DNA of 34,916 nucleotides from Amnibacterium sp. (lineage in GTDB: Bacteria > Actinomycetota > Actinomycetes > Actinomycetales > Microbacteriaceae): positions 1 to 34,916 of the forward strand of contig JAICSU010000009.1 of NCBI GenBank assembly GCA_025936735.1, in the 5' to 3' direction. The notes below the pieces were generated by a model. The model was given only the letters and a program-made list of their open reading frames with translations. It was not told the DNA's origin and did no database searches. This document shows positions 24,380 to 32,407 of this stretch, piece after piece. Position numbers and translations under genes: made by a program. Each line of letters starts with the position of its first letter. The stretch's first letter is position 1.

Positions 24380-26587
24380 TTACGAAGGCGCCGCGATGAG
24401 TTGGAGGAACTCGTCGTGCGGCAGTGGCGGGCCGATGGCGTAACCCTGGGCGCGGTCGCAGCCGATCGTTCGCAGGTGGGCGAGTTGGGCGGACGTTTCG
24501 ACACCCTCGGCCACCACGCTCAGGTGGAGCTCGTGGGCCAAGGCGATGATGCCGGCGACGAGATCGCGCCCGGGCGTCGGGGCCCTCTGGACGAATGCGC
24601 GGTCGATCTTCAATTCGGTGATGGGGATGTTCTGCAGCAGGGGTATCGAGGTGTAGCCAGCACCGAAGTCGTCCACCGCGATCCGCGTGCCGTAGTCGCG
24701 CAGGGCGTGGGCTTGCTCTCGCAGGAGCTCCGGATCGCTGGCGAGGTGCGATTCGGTGATCTCCAGGGTGAGTGCTGACGCCGGGAGCCCGCAGCGAGCG
24801 AGAATGTCGTCGAGGGTCCTCGCGTACGCGGGGGAGGCGAGCTCGCGCCGGGAGACGTTCACCGACATCGTCAGTTCGGGAAGGCTGCGCCGTGCTTCGA
24901 TGACCGCTCGGCAGGCGGTCTGCAGCATGTGGCGCCCGATGTCGTGGATGAGGCCGCTCGCTTCGGCGAGCGGGATGAACTGGCCAGGATCCAGGATCCC
25001 GAGTTCCGGATGGTTCCACCGGGCGAGGGCCTCGACGGCGACGACCCGGCCGGTTCGAAGGTCGAGCTGGGGCTGATAGTGGGCGACGATCTGCCGACGC
25101 TGGACAGCCGTGGCGAGGGCGGACTGAAGGAGCTCCTGATCCGGGCGGGGCGCGAGCGGGCGCGGCGTCTGTCGTCCGTTCTTGCGCTGATACATGTCGG
25201 CGTCGGCCGCCTGGATCAGCGCTGCAGCAGTGGGTCGAGGCGACTGTGCGCGGTGGTGGGCGACACCGGTGGACAGACGGGCGCGGACGGTCACATCGCC
25301 TGCCTGAACGGGGGCGTCGAGCGCATGGCGAAGACGGCGGAGGACGGCGTTGATCTCGGATTCGCTCTGGACGGGGGTGAGGAGGATGACGAATTCGTCG
25401 CCCCCGACGCGGGCGACGAGGTCTCCGACACGGAGGACGGCCGTGAGACGAGCTGCGATCTCCTGCAGGACTCGGTCGCCCACGGCGTGGCCGTAGGAGT
25501 CGTTGGTGCGTTTGAATCCGTCGAGGTCGCAGAAGATGACCGCCAGACCGGCCTGGGAAGGGATCTGGGTGAGCGCCTCCGAGAGCTCCGTCTCGAGCAG
25601 CTCCCGGTTGGCCAGACCCGTGAGCGGGTCATGGGTCGCGCTCCAGCTGACCTGGTCGATGAGCCCGGCGGTCCGGATAGCGGTCGCGGTGATCCCGGCG
25701 AGTCCGGCGAGGCGAGCGCGCAGGTCGGGCTCGAGGCGCGGCGGCCCGGGGGTCTCCGCCCAGTTGGCGATCAGGACGCCGATCAGGGTGTTGCCGGTCT
25801 CCACGGGAACGGCGGCGAACGAGGTGATCTGGTAATCCTCGAGGATGGCCTTGCCCCAGTCGGACGAGCTGGAGCGGGTGACCAGGACCGGCTCCCGCAT
25901 GGCGACGATGCCGGCCAGCTCCGGACTGTCGCTCGGCGAGAGGGTGAACGCCCGGATCTTGTCGTCCAGCGGCCCGTGCCATCCGGCGACCTCGACCATC
26001 GACAGTCGTTCCGCTGCCGAATCCCACATGGCGATGGAGGACCGGTCCGCTTTGCAGAGGGCGATAATCGCCTCTGCGACCGCACGCAGCACGGTGCTCG
26101 TGCTGGTCTGCCCTGCCAGAGTTCGAGTGATGCTGAGCAGGGCGCTCAGGGTCTCCCGCTGCGCTTCGGCGTCGGCCAAGAGGTCCCGGGTCCGTGATTC
26201 AGCCCGAACCGACGCCGTCACATCGCGTTGCACGCTGATGTACGCCGTGACCGAGCCCTCGTCGTCCGTGAGGGGAGCGATCGACAACTCGTTCCAGAAC
26301 GCTTCTCCGCTTTTACGGTAGTTCAGCAGGACACCGGAGAAGGCGTCCCCCGCCGTGAGGGCTTCGCGGATCGCCTGCACGGTGTCCTCGTCGCTGCCCG
26401 GCCCTTGGAGGAACCGGCAGTTCCGGCCGACCACCTCATCCGCCGCATACCCGGTGGTGTCCGTGAAGGCGCTGTTGGCGAAGACGATCACCTGCGCGGC
26501 GTCGGTGACGAGGCATGCCTCGGGCAGAGCAGCCAGAGCGGCGGTCTCGCGCGGACCGAGGACCGTCCCCCGTCGGTCGACATCCAC
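24380..26587 (-). CDS. LOV-GAF-GGDEF-EAL protein: probable blue-light-responsive c-di-GMP cyclase/phosphodiesterase
   Basis: The protein has 735 residues from a GTG at 26587. Residues 18-125 are a LOV-type PAS domain: GRNCRFLQ (54-61) contains the photoactive Cys57, and N56, N89, N99 and Q120 match flavin-contact positions. A GAF domain spans about 145-305. The cyclase domain has GGDEF (395-399) intact, with an RVGD inhibitory site (386-389) five residues before it. The phosphodiesterase domain has EAL (519-521), NVSRREL, EITESHL, DDFG (639-642) and EGVET. Both halves thus look catalytically able, and net activity may be switched by light. No membrane helix is seen, so it is cytosolic. Directly downstream on the same strand is a c-di-GMP riboswitch, so its product probably acts on its neighbours. 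Confidence 0.93.
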   Translation of the reverse strand: MDVDRRGTVLGPRETAALAALPEACLVTDAAQVIVFANSAFTDTTGYAADEVVGRNCRFLQGPGSDEDTVQAIREALTAGDAFSGVLLNYRKSGEAFWNELSIAPLTDDEGSVTAYISVQRDVTASVRAESRTRDLLADAEAQRETLSALLSITRTLAGQTSTSTVLRAVAEAIIALCKADRSSIAMWDSAAERLSMVEVAGWHGPLDDKIRAFTLSPSDSPELAGIVAMREPVLVTRSSSSDWGKAILEDYQITSFAAVPVETGNTLIGVLIANWAETPGPPRLEPDLRARLAGLAGITATAIRTAGLIDQVSWSATHDPLTGLANRELLETELSEALTQIPSQAGLAVIFCDLDGFKRTNDSYGHAVGDRVLQEIAARLTAVLRVGDLVARVGGDEFVILLTPVQSESEINAVLRRLRHALDAPVQAGDVTVRARLSTGVAHHRAQSPRPTAAALIQAADADMYQRKNGRQTPRPLAPRPDQELLQSALATAVQRRQIVAHYQPQLDLRTGRVVAVEALARWNHPELGILDPGQFIPLAEASGLIHDIGRHMLQTACRAVIEARRSLPELTMSVNVSRRELASPAYARTLDDILARCGLPASALTLEITESHLASDPELLREQAHALRDYGTRIAVDDFGAGYTSIPLLQNIPITELKIDRAFVQRAPTPGRDLVAGIIALAHELHLSVVAEGVETSAQLAHLRTIGCDRAQGYAIGPPLPHDEFLQLIAAPS

Positions 26588-26712
26588 AGTTTCAGGCTAC
26601 CGGGGGCCACCCGACGCAGGTCCACCGAACGGCGGACGAGGCGGGGTACAGGGCGAACGACCTGAGCGCAATGTCCTGGCTGTTCGCCCCAATACTGGGC
26701 TCACCAGGCCAT

Positions 26713-26740
26713 TTGACCGCGGATCGGCGCCGCATAACGT
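26713..26740 (+). promoter_or_regulatory. Promoter of the WxL surface-protein operon
   Basis: TTGACC (26713-26718), 16 bases, TAACGT (26735-26740). This would leave an untranslated leader of about 90 bases before the ATG at 26838. No c-di-GMP aptamer hallmark was found in that leader. Confidence 0.5.
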
Positions 26741-26837
26741 GCGTTCGGGGGAAATTCCGCGTCTCACCGCCATCGGTGCCTTCGCGCCGTCGCTGAGCGG
26801 CCCCACAGGAACGACAACGATTGGCAAGGCATCACTG

Positions 26838-27425
26838 ATGAAGAAGACGATGAAGGGCGCCCTGGTCGCTCTGAGCACGTGCATCGTGCTGGCGGTGGCG
26901 GCGACGCCCGCCGTGGCGGACGGCAACTCGGTCGATTCCACCGTGTCAGGGGGCGCCCTGACCGAATCGACCTCGGGCGCGACGCTGTCGGGCGTAACCC
27001 TGGACGGCTCGAGCACGCAGACGGCGACCGGGACGGCATCCAGCCAGTGGAGCATCACGGATGCTCGAGGCACGGGCGCCGCATGGACCCTGTCGGTCTC
27101 AGCAACGGACTTCACCAGCAGTGCCGGAACCGTGGAGACCACCGCGCGGATCCTGCCGGCGACCGCCCTGACCATCACCCCGGGCACCGTCACCGCCGCC
27201 ACCGGCGCGGACCCCGCGTCGAACATCACCGCCGACCCGCTGTCCGCGTCGACGGCCGCGCAGGCGCTGGTCGCCGCGGCCGGCCCGGACAAGGGCACCT
27301 ACACGCTCACCCCGACCTTCTCGTTGGCGATCCCGGCCAACGCCTACAGATCGAACTATTCCGGCGCCGTCGGATCGAGCGCCCTCAACCCCTACACCTC
27401 GACGCTGACCTACACGATCGGCTGA
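26838..27425 (+). CDS. Secreted WxL-domain-like cell-surface protein
   Basis: The protein has 195 residues. The ATG at 26838 starts a signal peptide (MKKTMKGALVALSTCIVLAV, then AATPAVA at 21-27, cleavage after AVA). The mature part is Ser/Thr/Gly/Ala-rich beta structure with WTLSVSATDF (W83-T-L85) and the second family element GTYTLTPTFSLAIPANAY (153-170), ending TSTLTYTIG. This is the WxL pattern, where the domain binds peptidoglycan non-covalently. It has no other domain, so it resembles the small WxL proteins. The next gene encodes the usual DUF916 partner. WxL systems are best known in Firmicutes. A role in adhesion or envelope structure is inference. Confidence 0.8.
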   Translation: MKKTMKGALVALSTCIVLAVAATPAVADGNSVDSTVSGGALTESTSGATLSGVTLDGSSTQTATGTASSQWSITDARGTGAAWTLSVSATDFTSSAGTVETTARILPATALTITPGTVTAATGADPASNITADPLSASTAAQALVAAAGPDKGTYTLTPTFSLAIPANAYRSNYSGAVGSSALNPYTSTLTYTIG

Positions 27426-27433
27426 CACAGACC

Positions 27434-27468
27434 GCTGCCGCCCCGCCTGCCCCCGGCGGGGCGGCAGC
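27434..27468 (+). terminator. 14-bp intercistronic hairpin between WxL and DUF916 genes
   Basis: GCTGCCGCCCCGCC and its exact complement flank a seven-base loop, nine bases beyond the WxL stop. There is no T-run, so it may act as a partial terminator or a 3' stabiliser, giving more WxL protein than its membrane partner. Confidence 0.65.
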
Positions 27469-27528
27469 AACATCCCCGCCCCATCCTCGACCTCTGGCCC
27501 ATGTGGGCCGCCTGCTGAAGGACCCCTC

Positions 27529-28545
27529 GTGTTCGCCGTTTCCGCTTCCCGCTCTCGACCCCCTCGTCGCGGCTCGATGTTCGCCGTCCTGCTCTTCACG
27601 GCGCTCGCCACGGTCCTCGCCCCACTGCCGGCCCATGCCGTCGATACCGGGAGTCTCGGGATCCGGCCTGCGCACGAATCCGCCTTCTTCCACCTGAGCG
27701 CGTATCCCGGCGAGACGGTCCACAACACCGCGATCGTCTCCAACCACACCGACCGGTCCGTCACCTTGTTGGACTATCCGGTCGACGCGCACGACTCCGC
27801 CACCGGAACGTTCGCGATGGCGTCGCAGACGGACCGGCGCTCCACAGTGGGTGCCTGGGTCCGCCTCGCCACCGACTCGATCAACGTGCCGGCGCGGGCC
27901 GACCGGCCGCTGGCCTTCCAGCTCACCGTGCCGACCGGCACGGCGCCAGGTGATTACGCCGGGGCGCTGATCATCCAAGCCCCACCCGTCATCGGGAAGA
28001 CCGCCGTCCACAACGGAACCGCGGTACGACTCAACATCGTCCAACGCCAAGGACTGCGCATCTACCTGCATGTCCAAGGCACCGCCACCCGAGCCCTGAG
28101 CGTCGGGAGCCTCCGCTGGACGGACAACGGCGATGGGGCGGATTTCACGATCCCGATACAGAACACCGGCAACACCACGCTGCATCCGAAGGGCGCCCTG
28201 TCCATCGTCAGCAGCGTGGGCGTGAACACCCGCCTGCGATTCACCGAAGTGGAGAGCATCCTGCCCGGCGACGAGCTCACCCTCCACGCCCATCTCCCGC
28301 GGGCAGCCCTGATCCAGCTCGGTACGGCGACCGCCACCATCGACAGCGAGGCAGGGCCTCGCACCTCGGCTGCCGACTACACCGACCTGCCCTGGACTCC
28401 GATCGCCGTCACTCTGGCGTCGCTGCTTGCAGCAGCGCTCGTCATCGGCTGGATCCGCTCCCGCCGCCCGGGCAGGGTGCGGCGTGCCGCACCCTCCCGG
28501 CCGCACCCTCTGGGAGCGCGACATCGAGCGCAGCCTGCGCGGTGA
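27529..28545 (+). CDS. DUF916 / WxL-interacting membrane-anchored protein
   Basis: The protein has 338 residues from a GTG at 27529 with GAAGGA upstream. The signal peptide has an Arg-rich n-region (SRSRPPRRGS) and a hydrophobic core, with cleavage after AHA (35-37). The first mature domain (GSLGIRPAHESAFFHLSAYPGETVHNTAIVSNHT) is the WxL-protein peptidoglycan-binding domain; a second beta-sandwich follows (about 150-280). One transmembrane helix lies at about 291-310, with a basic cytosolic tail rich in Arg. This is the layout of DUF916 proteins, which hold WxL proteins at the wall and are always encoded beside them. A short in-frame ATG at 27577 is rejected because it lacks a ribosome site and would cut the signal's n-region. 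Confidence 0.85.
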   Translation: MFAVSASRSRPPRRGSMFAVLLFTALATVLAPLPAHAVDTGSLGIRPAHESAFFHLSAYPGETVHNTAIVSNHTDRSVTLLDYPVDAHDSATGTFAMASQTDRRSTVGAWVRLATDSINVPARADRPLAFQLTVPTGTAPGDYAGALIIQAPPVIGKTAVHNGTAVRLNIVQRQGLRIYLHVQGTATRALSVGSLRWTDNGDGADFTIPIQNTGNTTLHPKGALSIVSSVGVNTRLRFTEVESILPGDELTLHAHLPRAALIQLGTATATIDSEAGPRTSAADYTDLPWTPIAVTLASLLAAALVIGWIRSRRPGRVRRAAPSRPHPLGARHRAQPAR

Positions 28546-28781
28546 GCCGTCCCCCTGGCCGCTCCCGGTCTGAGTACCGGTATGGCGCCAGGTCACTCCT
28601 CCGTCATGGTGGCCCTGCGGGACACCGAACGCGTGGTGGGCCGGATGAGAGCCGAGGGCCGAGGGCCGAGGGCCGCTGCCGCGGCGCGAGGCGCAGGCGG
28701 CGTGGCAGGGAATGACGGAGATCGTCGGCCCATAGTGTCCGGTAGCGGACGGGAAGAACCCGTCCGAACAGCACTCTTCAC
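28546..28781. other. Gene-free leader region before the c-di-GMP riboswitch
   Basis: Contains three tandem copies of GAGGGCC (28654-28674) and a perfect 8-bp hairpin, CGGACGGG and CCCGTCCG with a five-base loop (28746-28766), 15 bases before the aptamer. The hairpin could end the WxL/DUF916 message or be part of the riboswitch leader. I see no clear promoter hexamers and no convincing gene. Confidence 0.5.
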
Positions 28782-28860
28782 GATAAACGGCAAACCCGGC
28801 GCGAGCCGGCGACGCAAAGCCACGGGGCCCACGAGGCCAGCCGGGCTACCGAACGAAGGA
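28782..28860 (+). promoter_or_regulatory. c-di-GMP-I (GEMM) riboswitch before the 266-residue hypothetical gene
   Basis: Hallmarks in order: GATAAACGGCAAACC, the stem with a GCGA tetraloop, GACGCAAAGCCACGGGGCC, then GGCCAGCCGGGCTACCG. The aptamer runs into GAACGAAGGA (28851-28860), which is itself the ribosome site of the next gene. Ligand binding could therefore open or close translation directly. This is a close sequence relative of the minus-strand copy at 24176. Confidence 0.92.
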
Positions 28861-28864
28861 TCCG

Positions 28865-29665
28865 TTGTTGCCTCTTCAGCGACTCGCGCTTCACGCCCCA
28901 CTCGCCGTGCCCAGGGGATCGGCGGACCCGCTCCCCGCCGTCTCGACCGGCGGTCCGAACGCGGGGTCCGTCCTCGCCCCACCGTCTTCCGTTCTCCTAG
29001 CACCTCCGGGCGACGACGAGGGGTTCCCGTCACACCATCTCCCTTACCTTGCTGCGTGGGTCGCGGCCGACGACCCCGCCCGTCCTTGGGACCCGACCCC
29101 TGCTGCAGTGCGGTGGTTGTTGCAGCAGGCTGAGCGGCTGAACCTCAAATTGGCGCTCGTGAGTGATGGGCCGCTCACCGGACCGCTGCCGCCGGCACTC
29201 CGGTACTTCCAGTTACGGGCGGACCTCGGGTCCAGGCGCCCCGCCGCGGGGCGGGCTGTTCTGGCCTACCTGCCTTCCCTGAAGACCGCTGCACGTGCCT
29301 TTCGACTAGCGGGCGGCGGCGCCGTTGCGGTGATCGAAGGTCCGGCGCTGCCCCTGACCGGGTGGGCCGCGGAGGCCCGTGCGATCGACCTGCTCACCAG
29401 CCGCCACCAGGGACCGATCCCGACTGAGACTTCTGCTCGCTTGCGGCAACTGCTGCAGTCGCTCGACGACGCGGCACAGGGCTCTGACCGGGCGGAAGCC
29501 GTCCTCGCTGCGTTGAGGGTGGGCGGGAGAGCAGGGCTGACTGCCGACGACATCGCGGGCTGCCTGCTTGCCTACGGCTGCAGCCCCAGAGGCATCCGTC
29601 GACTTCTCAAGCTCGCACCTCAGGCCTCGGCCGCCGGCTCTCGAGCCGGCCGCCAGGACATGTGA
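28865..29665 (+). CDS. Hypothetical protein under c-di-GMP riboswitch control
   Basis: The protein has 266 residues and I do not recognise the family. It starts at tandem TTG codons (28865 or 28868) right after the riboswitch; GAAGGA spacing favours the second. The first 60 residues are Pro/Ala/Ser-rich. Then come a TPAAVRWLLQQAERLNLKLALVSDGPL alpha/beta segment, an AYLPSLKTAARAF helix and AVAVIEGPALPLTGWAAEAR, which read as a folded, mainly helical cytosolic domain. The C-terminal third has a helix-turn-helix-like piece (LTADDIAGCLLAYGCSPRGIRRLLK, about 227-251), so DNA binding is possible. No signal peptide or membrane helix. Position under the riboswitch makes it a candidate output of the local c-di-GMP circuit. 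Confidence 0.6.
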   Translation: MLPLQRLALHAPLAVPRGSADPLPAVSTGGPNAGSVLAPPSSVLLAPPGDDEGFPSHHLPYLAAWVAADDPARPWDPTPAAVRWLLQQAERLNLKLALVSDGPLTGPLPPALRYFQLRADLGSRRPAAGRAVLAYLPSLKTAARAFRLAGGGAVAVIEGPALPLTGWAAEARAIDLLTSRHQGPIPTETSARLRQLLQSLDDAAQGSDRAEAVLAALRVGGRAGLTADDIAGCLLAYGCSPRGIRRLLKLAPQASAAGSRAGRQDM

Positions 29666-29778
29666 CCCGGCGGTCGCCGGCGCTAGATGTGACGCCCCGA
29701 CACGCGCAGGAGCCCGACCCTCCGCGCGTCCTGGCACGTAGAGGCCGGCCGCGGCGGCCCCGAATCGAGGAGGCAGCG

Positions 29779-30405
29779 TCAGTGAGCCCCGATGGTCTCC
29801 TTCTCGATCTGCGCCAGGGCCATGTCGAGCGCGATCTCCATCGGCCGGACGTCCTTGGCCGTCTGACTGAGGAGATAGCCGCCCTGCAGGGCCGCCAGCA
29901 GGCCGGTGGCGAGCGCTCTGGGGTCCGCGTCCGACCTGAGTGTCCCGGCGTCCTGCATGCGCTGAAGCCCCTCGGCGATGAGCGCTTCCCACCGGGAGAA
30001 CGTCTCGGCCAGGATCAGCCGCGCCTCCTCGTTGGTGTCGGCGAGCTCATTGGCGAGGGAGCCGATCGCGCATCCGTTCGCGCCCCCACGGGCCGCGTTG
30101 AGCGCGACCAGCGAGTTGCGCCAGCGCTGTAGACCGCTGAAGGAGTTCAGGCGGCGCAGTGACTGCTCCTCTCTGGCGAGCACCCGTTCGGAGCGAAGCC
30201 GAGCGACCTCCTCCACCAGAGCGTTCTTGTCCGGGAAGTGCTGATAGAGCTGCGACTTGGACGTGTTGCTGGCGGCGCGGACGTCGTCCAGCGTCGTTGC
30301 TGCCACACCCTGCGTCCGCATCAGCTCGTTGGCCGCCTCCAGGATCCGCGATCGCGTCGCTGCTCCGCGCGCTGTCAGGCGGGGCGGCGTTCGCTCGTCG
30401 ACCAC
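29779..30405 (-). CDS. TetR-family regulator (LmrA/YxaF-like)
   Basis: The protein has 208 residues from a GTG at 30405 with a weak ribosome site. The helix-turn-helix lies at about residues 15-62 (TTLDDVRAASNTSKSQLYQHFPDK). The C-terminal half carries GCAIGSLANELAD and ALATGLLAALQGGYLLSQ, the pattern of the LmrA/YxaF subgroup, which control exporters and quinone or flavonoid-related genes. The MDR oxidoreductase (31490) and the divergent MFS gene (32807) are natural targets, but the EAL gene lies between and no palindrome was identified. Regulation is therefore inference. Confidence 0.9.
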   Translation of the reverse strand: MVDERTPPRLTARGAATRSRILEAANELMRTQGVAATTLDDVRAASNTSKSQLYQHFPDKNALVEEVARLRSERVLAREEQSLRRLNSFSGLQRWRNSLVALNAARGGANGCAIGSLANELADTNEEARLILAETFSRWEALIAEGLQRMQDAGTLRSDADPRALATGLLAALQGGYLLSQTAKDVRPMEIALDMALAQIEKETIGAH

Positions 30406-30493
30406 GGCGCAAGAGTAGCCGTGGGGCCCAGCGCCGCCGTGCGGATGGACGGTCGGTCAAGGGCGATCCATCAGCGCTGGATGAGCATCTCGG

Positions 30494-31309
30494 TCACGGG
30501 TCGGCGGAGATCAGAGCCTCAAGCTGCTCGATGGGGAGCGGAGGGCTGATCGCGTACCCCTGGGCTCGGTCGCACCCGATCGCGCAGAGGTGATCGAGCT
30601 GGGCGCGCGTCTCGACACCCTCCGCTACGACGGTGAGGCCGAGCTCGTGGGCGAGGGCGATGATGCCGGCGACGAGGTCCATGCCCGGGGCCGGCACCTG
30701 CGCGATGAACGCGCGGTCGATCTTGAGTTCGGTGATCGGGATGTTCTGGAGCTGTGCGATCGAGGTGTAGCCGGTGCCGAAGTCGTCGAGTGCGATGCGA
30801 ATGCCCTGAGCCCGCAAGGCGCGGGCCTGTTCGCGCAGGAGAGCCGGATCGCTGGCCAGGTGGGTCTCCGTGATCTCGAGGGTGAGTGCGGCGGCGGGGA
30901 GCTCGTGTCGGGTGCGGGTCTGGTGCAGGGCCTGAGCGTAGGAATTGGACACGAGTTCTCGTCGTGACACGTTCACCGACATGGTGAGTCGGGCACATCG
31001 TCGACGCAGTTCGGCCGCAGCCCGACAGGCGATCTCGAGTACGTGGCGGCCCACGTCCGCGATGAGCCCGTTCGATTCCGCCATCGGGATGAAGCGGTCC
31101 GGTCGGAGCGTGCCAAGTTCTGGATGGTCCCAGCGGGCGAGGGCCTCGAACGCGGCGATACGGCCGGACCGCAGGTCGAGCTGTGGCTGGTACACGGCGC
31201 GGATCTGGCCGAGGCGTAGGGCTGACGGGAGGTCGGTCTCGAGTCGCTCCTGATTGTCAGCGCCTGGCGTCGTCAATTCGGGTGGCTCCGTCTGGGTTGA
31301 ATGCTCCAT
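30494..31309 (-). CDS. Stand-alone EAL-domain c-di-GMP phosphodiesterase
   Basis: The protein has 271 residues, almost all EAL domain. The catalytic set is visible: E55-A-L57, N113 (NVSRREL), E146 (EITETH), D175-D176 (DDFGTG), K196 (KIDRAF) and E230 (EGVET), so it should hydrolyse c-di-GMP. By eye it is a close paralogue of the C-terminal domain of the LOV protein at 24380, sharing long identical stretches such as LQNIPITELKIDRAF and VAGIIALAHEL, which points to a local duplication. There is no sensor domain; the first 25 residues are polar and probably disordered. No ribosome site is visible, and the start codon lies in a 14-bp inverted repeat, so translation may be controlled through RNA structure. 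Confidence 0.92.
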   Translation of the reverse strand: MEHSTQTEPPELTTPGADNQERLETDLPSALRLGQIRAVYQPQLDLRSGRIAAFEALARWDHPELGTLRPDRFIPMAESNGLIADVGRHVLEIACRAAAELRRRCARLTMSVNVSRRELVSNSYAQALHQTRTRHELPAAALTLEITETHLASDPALLREQARALRAQGIRIALDDFGTGYTSIAQLQNIPITELKIDRAFIAQVPAPGMDLVAGIIALAHELGLTVVAEGVETRAQLDHLCAIGCDRAQGYAISPPLPIEQLEALISADP

Positions 31310-31332
31310 GCCGCCGTCGGCGGCATGGAGCA
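31302..31332. repeat. 14-bp inverted repeat enclosing the EAL start codon
   Basis: TGCTCCATGCCGCC and GGCGGCATGGAGCA flank a three-base loop. On the minus strand one arm contains the ATG of the EAL gene (31309) and the other a second ATG (31327) that opens a 17-codon frame. In mRNA this would bury the start codon in a very stable hairpin. Confidence 0.75.
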
Positions 31333-31489
31333 GCGCGGCGGCGGCGATTGGAAGCGATGGAGGGCGGTGGGGCGCGCCGAGAACGGCGGCCTGTGTTGGC
31401 CGCGGCTCGAGGAGGTCCGGTCGTCGGGCCGCGGCCTGACGAGGCCTTCTTGTGGTCGATCGCGCTGTGGGGAGAAGGAGGTCTCGTCG

Positions 31490-32407
31490 CTATCCGCGAA
31501 CGCGGATGACCGTCTTTCCCGCACGCCGCCCAGCCGGGAAGAGCGTTTCCACGGCGTCGTCGAGAGCGGCCACGTCGCCGATGTTCGCCCGGAGCCGGCC
31601 CTCTCGCACCCGCCGGGCGATCTCGGCCAGTTGAGCGGTGTCGGACTCGACCACGAAGTCGACTGCTCCACCCTCCAGGGGTCGCTCTTCGAGTGTCCCG
31701 GTGATGCTCACCAGGGTGCCCCCGGGGCGGATCAACTTGGCGGATCGCTTCTGGATGTCGCCACCGATGACATCGAAGACCAGGTCGACCCCGCCGACGT
31801 CCTCGAGGGCGTCATGCTCGAGATCGACGAACTCGTGGGAACCGAAATCAAGCGCCTTCTGGCGGTCGGGCGCCCGTCCGGTACCGATCACGTAGGCGCC
31901 GGTTTCACGAGCGAGCTGGGTGACCATCGTGCCGACTGCGCCCGCCGCCCCGTGCGCGAGGACGGTCTGTCCTGCCCGGACCCGGCCGTGCGTGAACAGC
32001 CCTTGCCAGGCCGTGAGCGCCGAGATCGGCAGGCTCGCACCCACTGTGAAGTCGAGGTCGGCGGGGAGCGGCGCGAGGTTGCGGGACTCGACCGCGATGT
32101 ATTCGGCCAGGCTGCCGTCCCGATGCCAGTCGGAGATCCCGAACACGCGCTGCCCCAGCGACAAGCCCGTGGTGCCGTAGCCGAGCGACGTGACCACCCC
32201 GGCCAGTTCGTGCCCGAGGACGGACGGCGTCCGGTCGCGTCCCGCCCGGTCGGTCCAGGTCGACGGCCATTCCAGCTCCGTGGGCACGAAGCCGGACGCG
32301 TGCACCTCGACGATGACGTCGTTGATCGCTGCTGCCGGGTCGGGACGCTCCACGAGCCTCACCCCGGCGGCCCCTGCAGTTCGGTCCGTACCGACGATTG
32401 CCTTCAT
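31490..32407 (-). CDS. MDR-family NADP-dependent oxidoreductase (quinone-oxidoreductase-like)
   Basis: The protein has 305 residues. The ATG at 32407 follows AGGGAGAG and begins the family (MKAIVGT); longer in-frame extensions are low-complexity. The GroES-like half contains SVLGHELAGVV (62-72). AHGAAGAVGTMVTQLA (151-166) is the nucleotide-binding loop with the AxxGxxG pattern of NADP-preferring quinone oxidoreductases. The Cys cluster of zinc-binding alcohol dehydrogenases is absent, so it is a zinc-free MDR reductase. The substrate is likely a quinone or an enone. The next gene (EAL) is on the same strand 180 bases on, too far for certain co-transcription; the MFS gene is divergent. Confidence 0.92.
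   Translation of the reverse strand: MKAIVGTDRTAGAAGVRLVERPDPAAAINDVIVEVHASGFVPTELEWPSTWTDRAGRDRTPSVLGHELAGVVTSLGYGTTGLSLGQRVFGISDWHRDGSLAEYIAVESRNLAPLPADLDFTVGASLPISALTAWQGLFTHGRVRAGQTVLAHGAAGAVGTMVTQLARETGAYVIGTGRAPDRQKALDFGSHEFVDLEHDALEDVGGVDLVFDVIGGDIQKRSAKLIRPGGTLVSITGTLEERPLEGGAVDFVVESDTAQLAEIARRVREGRLRANIGDVAALDDAVETLFPAGRRAGKTVIRVRG

Noticed and set aside
26600-26837. Possible third c-di-GMP riboswitch before the WxL gene
   Set aside because: The leader lacks the GACGCAAAGCC block and paired stems seen in the two real copies.
28654-28674. Three tandem GAGGGCC copies as a functional repeat
   Set aside because: Only 21 bases in GC-rich spacer; most likely slippage without a role.
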